DNA from: an uncultured Muribaculaceae bacterium
GTDB taxonomy: Bacteria; Bacteroidota; Bacteroidia; Bacteroidales; Muribaculaceae
Assembly (NCBI GenBank): GCA_934663645.1
Contig: CAKUKR010000097.1
Location: 1-6,932, forward strand
DNA length: 6,932 bases
Direction of reading: 5' to 3'
The notes beneath the pieces are model-generated. The model was not told the origin of the DNA. It saw only the letters and a program-made list of their open reading frames with translations, and made no database searches. Each line of letters starts with the position of its first letter. Position 1 is the stretch's first letter. Position numbers and translations under genes: made by a program. Of the stretch, positions 6,534 through 6,932 are shown piece by piece.

Positions 6534-6541
6534 CAAAATTA
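6534..6541 (-). promoter_or_regulatory. -7 box of the spanin-like/amidase operon promoter
   Basis: On the minus strand TAATTTTG (6541-6534, followed by CAGCG) is a full TAnnTTTG box, placing the transcription start near 6527 and the leader at about 48 nt. At the expected -33 position (about 6558-6566) the sequence is GGGTTTTCG with no TTTG, so the upstream element is weak. That fits a promoter that needs an activator. Confidence 0.6.
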
Positions 6542-6581
6542 CAACCGCCCTCCGATACGAAAACCCTGCTTTAACATTTCG

Positions 6582-6595
6582 TCAGAGCGCTCTGA
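6582..6595. promoter_or_regulatory. perfect 14-nt palindrome upstream of the spanin-like operon
   Basis: TCAGAGCGCTCTGA is its own reverse complement. Its centre lies about 60 nt upstream of the start expected from the -7 box at 6541-6534, a usual place for a dimeric activator. A 14-nt perfect palindrome without a loop suits a protein-binding site better than a terminator. No regulator gene is visible in the window. Confidence 0.4.
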
Positions 6596-6647
6596 GTTCT
6601 CTGGGTTCTCTTGTCGGCACTTAAATAACAGTCATATTCCCCGGCGG

Positions 6648-6666
6648 GTAGGGACACGGCGTGCCG
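6648..6666 (+). repeat. truncated left end of the palindromic element, copy C
   Basis: GTAGGGACACGGCGTGCCG matches the first 19 bases of the ends at 5503 and 6758, then diverges into GAAAGCACTG. No matching right end is seen before the next copy, so this is a decayed or cut copy. Confidence 0.65.
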
Positions 6667-6757
6667 AAAGCACTGATAAAGTTTTCGGCGGTGTCATTTT
6701 GCAATTGGCAAGGCAAACAGCGGCAGTCTTAGTCGTTCTCGGCTTATCCGCGACAAA

Positions 6758-6853
6758 GTAGGGACACGGCGTGCCGTGTCCGAAGGGGGCGGCGAGGGTG
6801 TATGTTGTTGAATTGCACTGACTTGGAGCGGACACGGCACGCCGTGTCCATAC
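6758..6853. repeat. paired-palindrome element, copy B (MITE/REP-like)
   Basis: The left end (6758-6781) is identical over 24 nt to the left end of copy A. The right end (6830-6853, with core GGACACGGCACGCCGTGTCC) is its reverse complement with one mismatch in 24. The 48-nt centre shares GACTTGG beside the right end and a TTGAATTG-like stretch with copy A. The two ends can pair as a stem of about 24 bp, or each can fold alone into a 9-bp hairpin. There is no coding capacity. Confidence 0.75.
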
Positions 6854-6866
6854 TGGGCTGCGCATG

Positions 6867-6904
6867 AAAAGAGGGGGCAGTGCCTGTACATACACTGCCC
6901 CCTC
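6867..6904 (-). terminator. intrinsic terminator facing left, for a gene beyond the right edge
   Basis: GAGGGGGCAGTG (6871-6882) and CACTGCCCCCTC (6893-6904) pair perfectly over 12 bp around a 10-nt loop. On the minus strand the stem is followed by TTTTC (6870-6866); on the plus strand it is followed by ATTGG, so it works leftward. A minus-strand TAG at 6921-6919 lies 14 nt upstream and could be the stop codon of the gene it serves. Confidence 0.75.
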
Positions 6905-6920
6905 ATTGGAGTACTTGTCT

Positions 6921-6932
6921 ATGAAGATTTTA
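6921..6932 (+). CDS. possible start of a plus-strand gene cut by the window edge
   Basis: ATGAAGATTTTA (M-K-I-L) begins 9 nt after a GGAG (6908-6911), which would be a good ribosome site. Only four codons are visible. It competes with the reading that a minus-strand gene ends here with TAG at 6921-6919; the leftward terminator at 6867-6904 favours the latter. Not enough sequence remains to choose. Confidence 0.15.

Larger units (their letters stand above)
6542..6932. other. intergenic region rich in palindromes and repeats
   Basis: No gene is supported between the promoter box at 6534-6541 and the right edge. From left to right it holds the perfect palindrome at 6582-6595, a short direct repeat (GTTCTCTGG then GTTCTCTTG, 6596-6613), a truncated left end of the repeat element (6648-6666), the full element (6758-6853) and a minus-facing terminator (6871-6904). 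The reading frames of 70-87 codons on the minus strand are translations of these repeats. Confidence 0.6.

Noticed and set aside
6632..6906. Minus-strand frames of 70 and 87 codons with repeated RRAVP/ARRVP motifs
   Set aside because: The repeated peptide motifs are translations of the palindromic DNA element, and the frames begin inside the terminator stem.
1..6932. CRISPR array, tRNA or rRNA genes
   Set aside because: No regularly spaced direct repeats, no cloverleaf and no rRNA-like segments were found; the only repeats are the palindromic elements described.

Overview
The window looks like a chromosomal segment of a member of the Bacteroidota, most likely order Bacteroidales. Three points support this. 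The intergenic regions carry the Bacteroidetes-type promoter (a -33 TTTG/TTG box, about 20 nt, then a -7 TAnnTTTG box) and most starts lack a Shine-Dalgarno. The lipoproteins have loose, Bacteroides-like lipoboxes. The families present (M20C dipeptidases, an OmpH/Skp-like lipoprotein, a T7-lysozyme-like amidase next to a TM-anchored lipoprotein) are common in that order. The coding regions are moderately GC-rich; a Muribaculaceae-like source is a guess only.

Layout. (1) 1-748: no convincing gene. It holds a near-perfect leftward promoter (379-410) and, at 689-724, the terminator of the next operon. (2) 4564-698, minus strand: a three-gene operon of PepD-type dipeptidase (3003-4460), secreted N-acetylmuramidase-domain protein (2230-3006) and a second PepD-type dipeptidase (749-2200). 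It has a clear promoter at 4534-4564, a 4-nt ATGA overlap between genes 1 and 2, a 29-nt gap between genes 2 and 3, and an intrinsic terminator at 689-724. (3) 4600-5500, plus strand: a divergent promoter, a 49-residue membrane protein (4657-4806) and an OmpH/Skp-like lipoprotein (4832-5437), closed by a strong hairpin at 5463-5500. (4) 5503-5594: a small palindromic repeat element. (5) 6541-5623, minus strand: a promoter -7 box, a lipoprotein with a C-terminal membrane helix (6036-6479, built like a unimolecular spanin) and, 2 nt further on, a T7-lysozyme-type N-acetylmuramoyl-L-alanine amidase (5623-6033). (6) 6542-6932: intergenic DNA with a perfect 14-nt palindrome, one truncated and one complete copy of the repeat element, and a minus-facing terminator for something just outside the window.

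Taken together, most genes concern the cell envelope: two cytosolic dipeptidases made with a muramidase, a periplasmic chaperone-like lipoprotein, and a pair that resembles the endolysin and spanin of a phage lysis cassette. No holin, integrase, capsid or tail gene is visible. The points that most deserve a second look are the spanin/amidase pair, the pepD-muramidase-pepD operon, the element with nested terminal palindromes, and the orphan leftward promoter.
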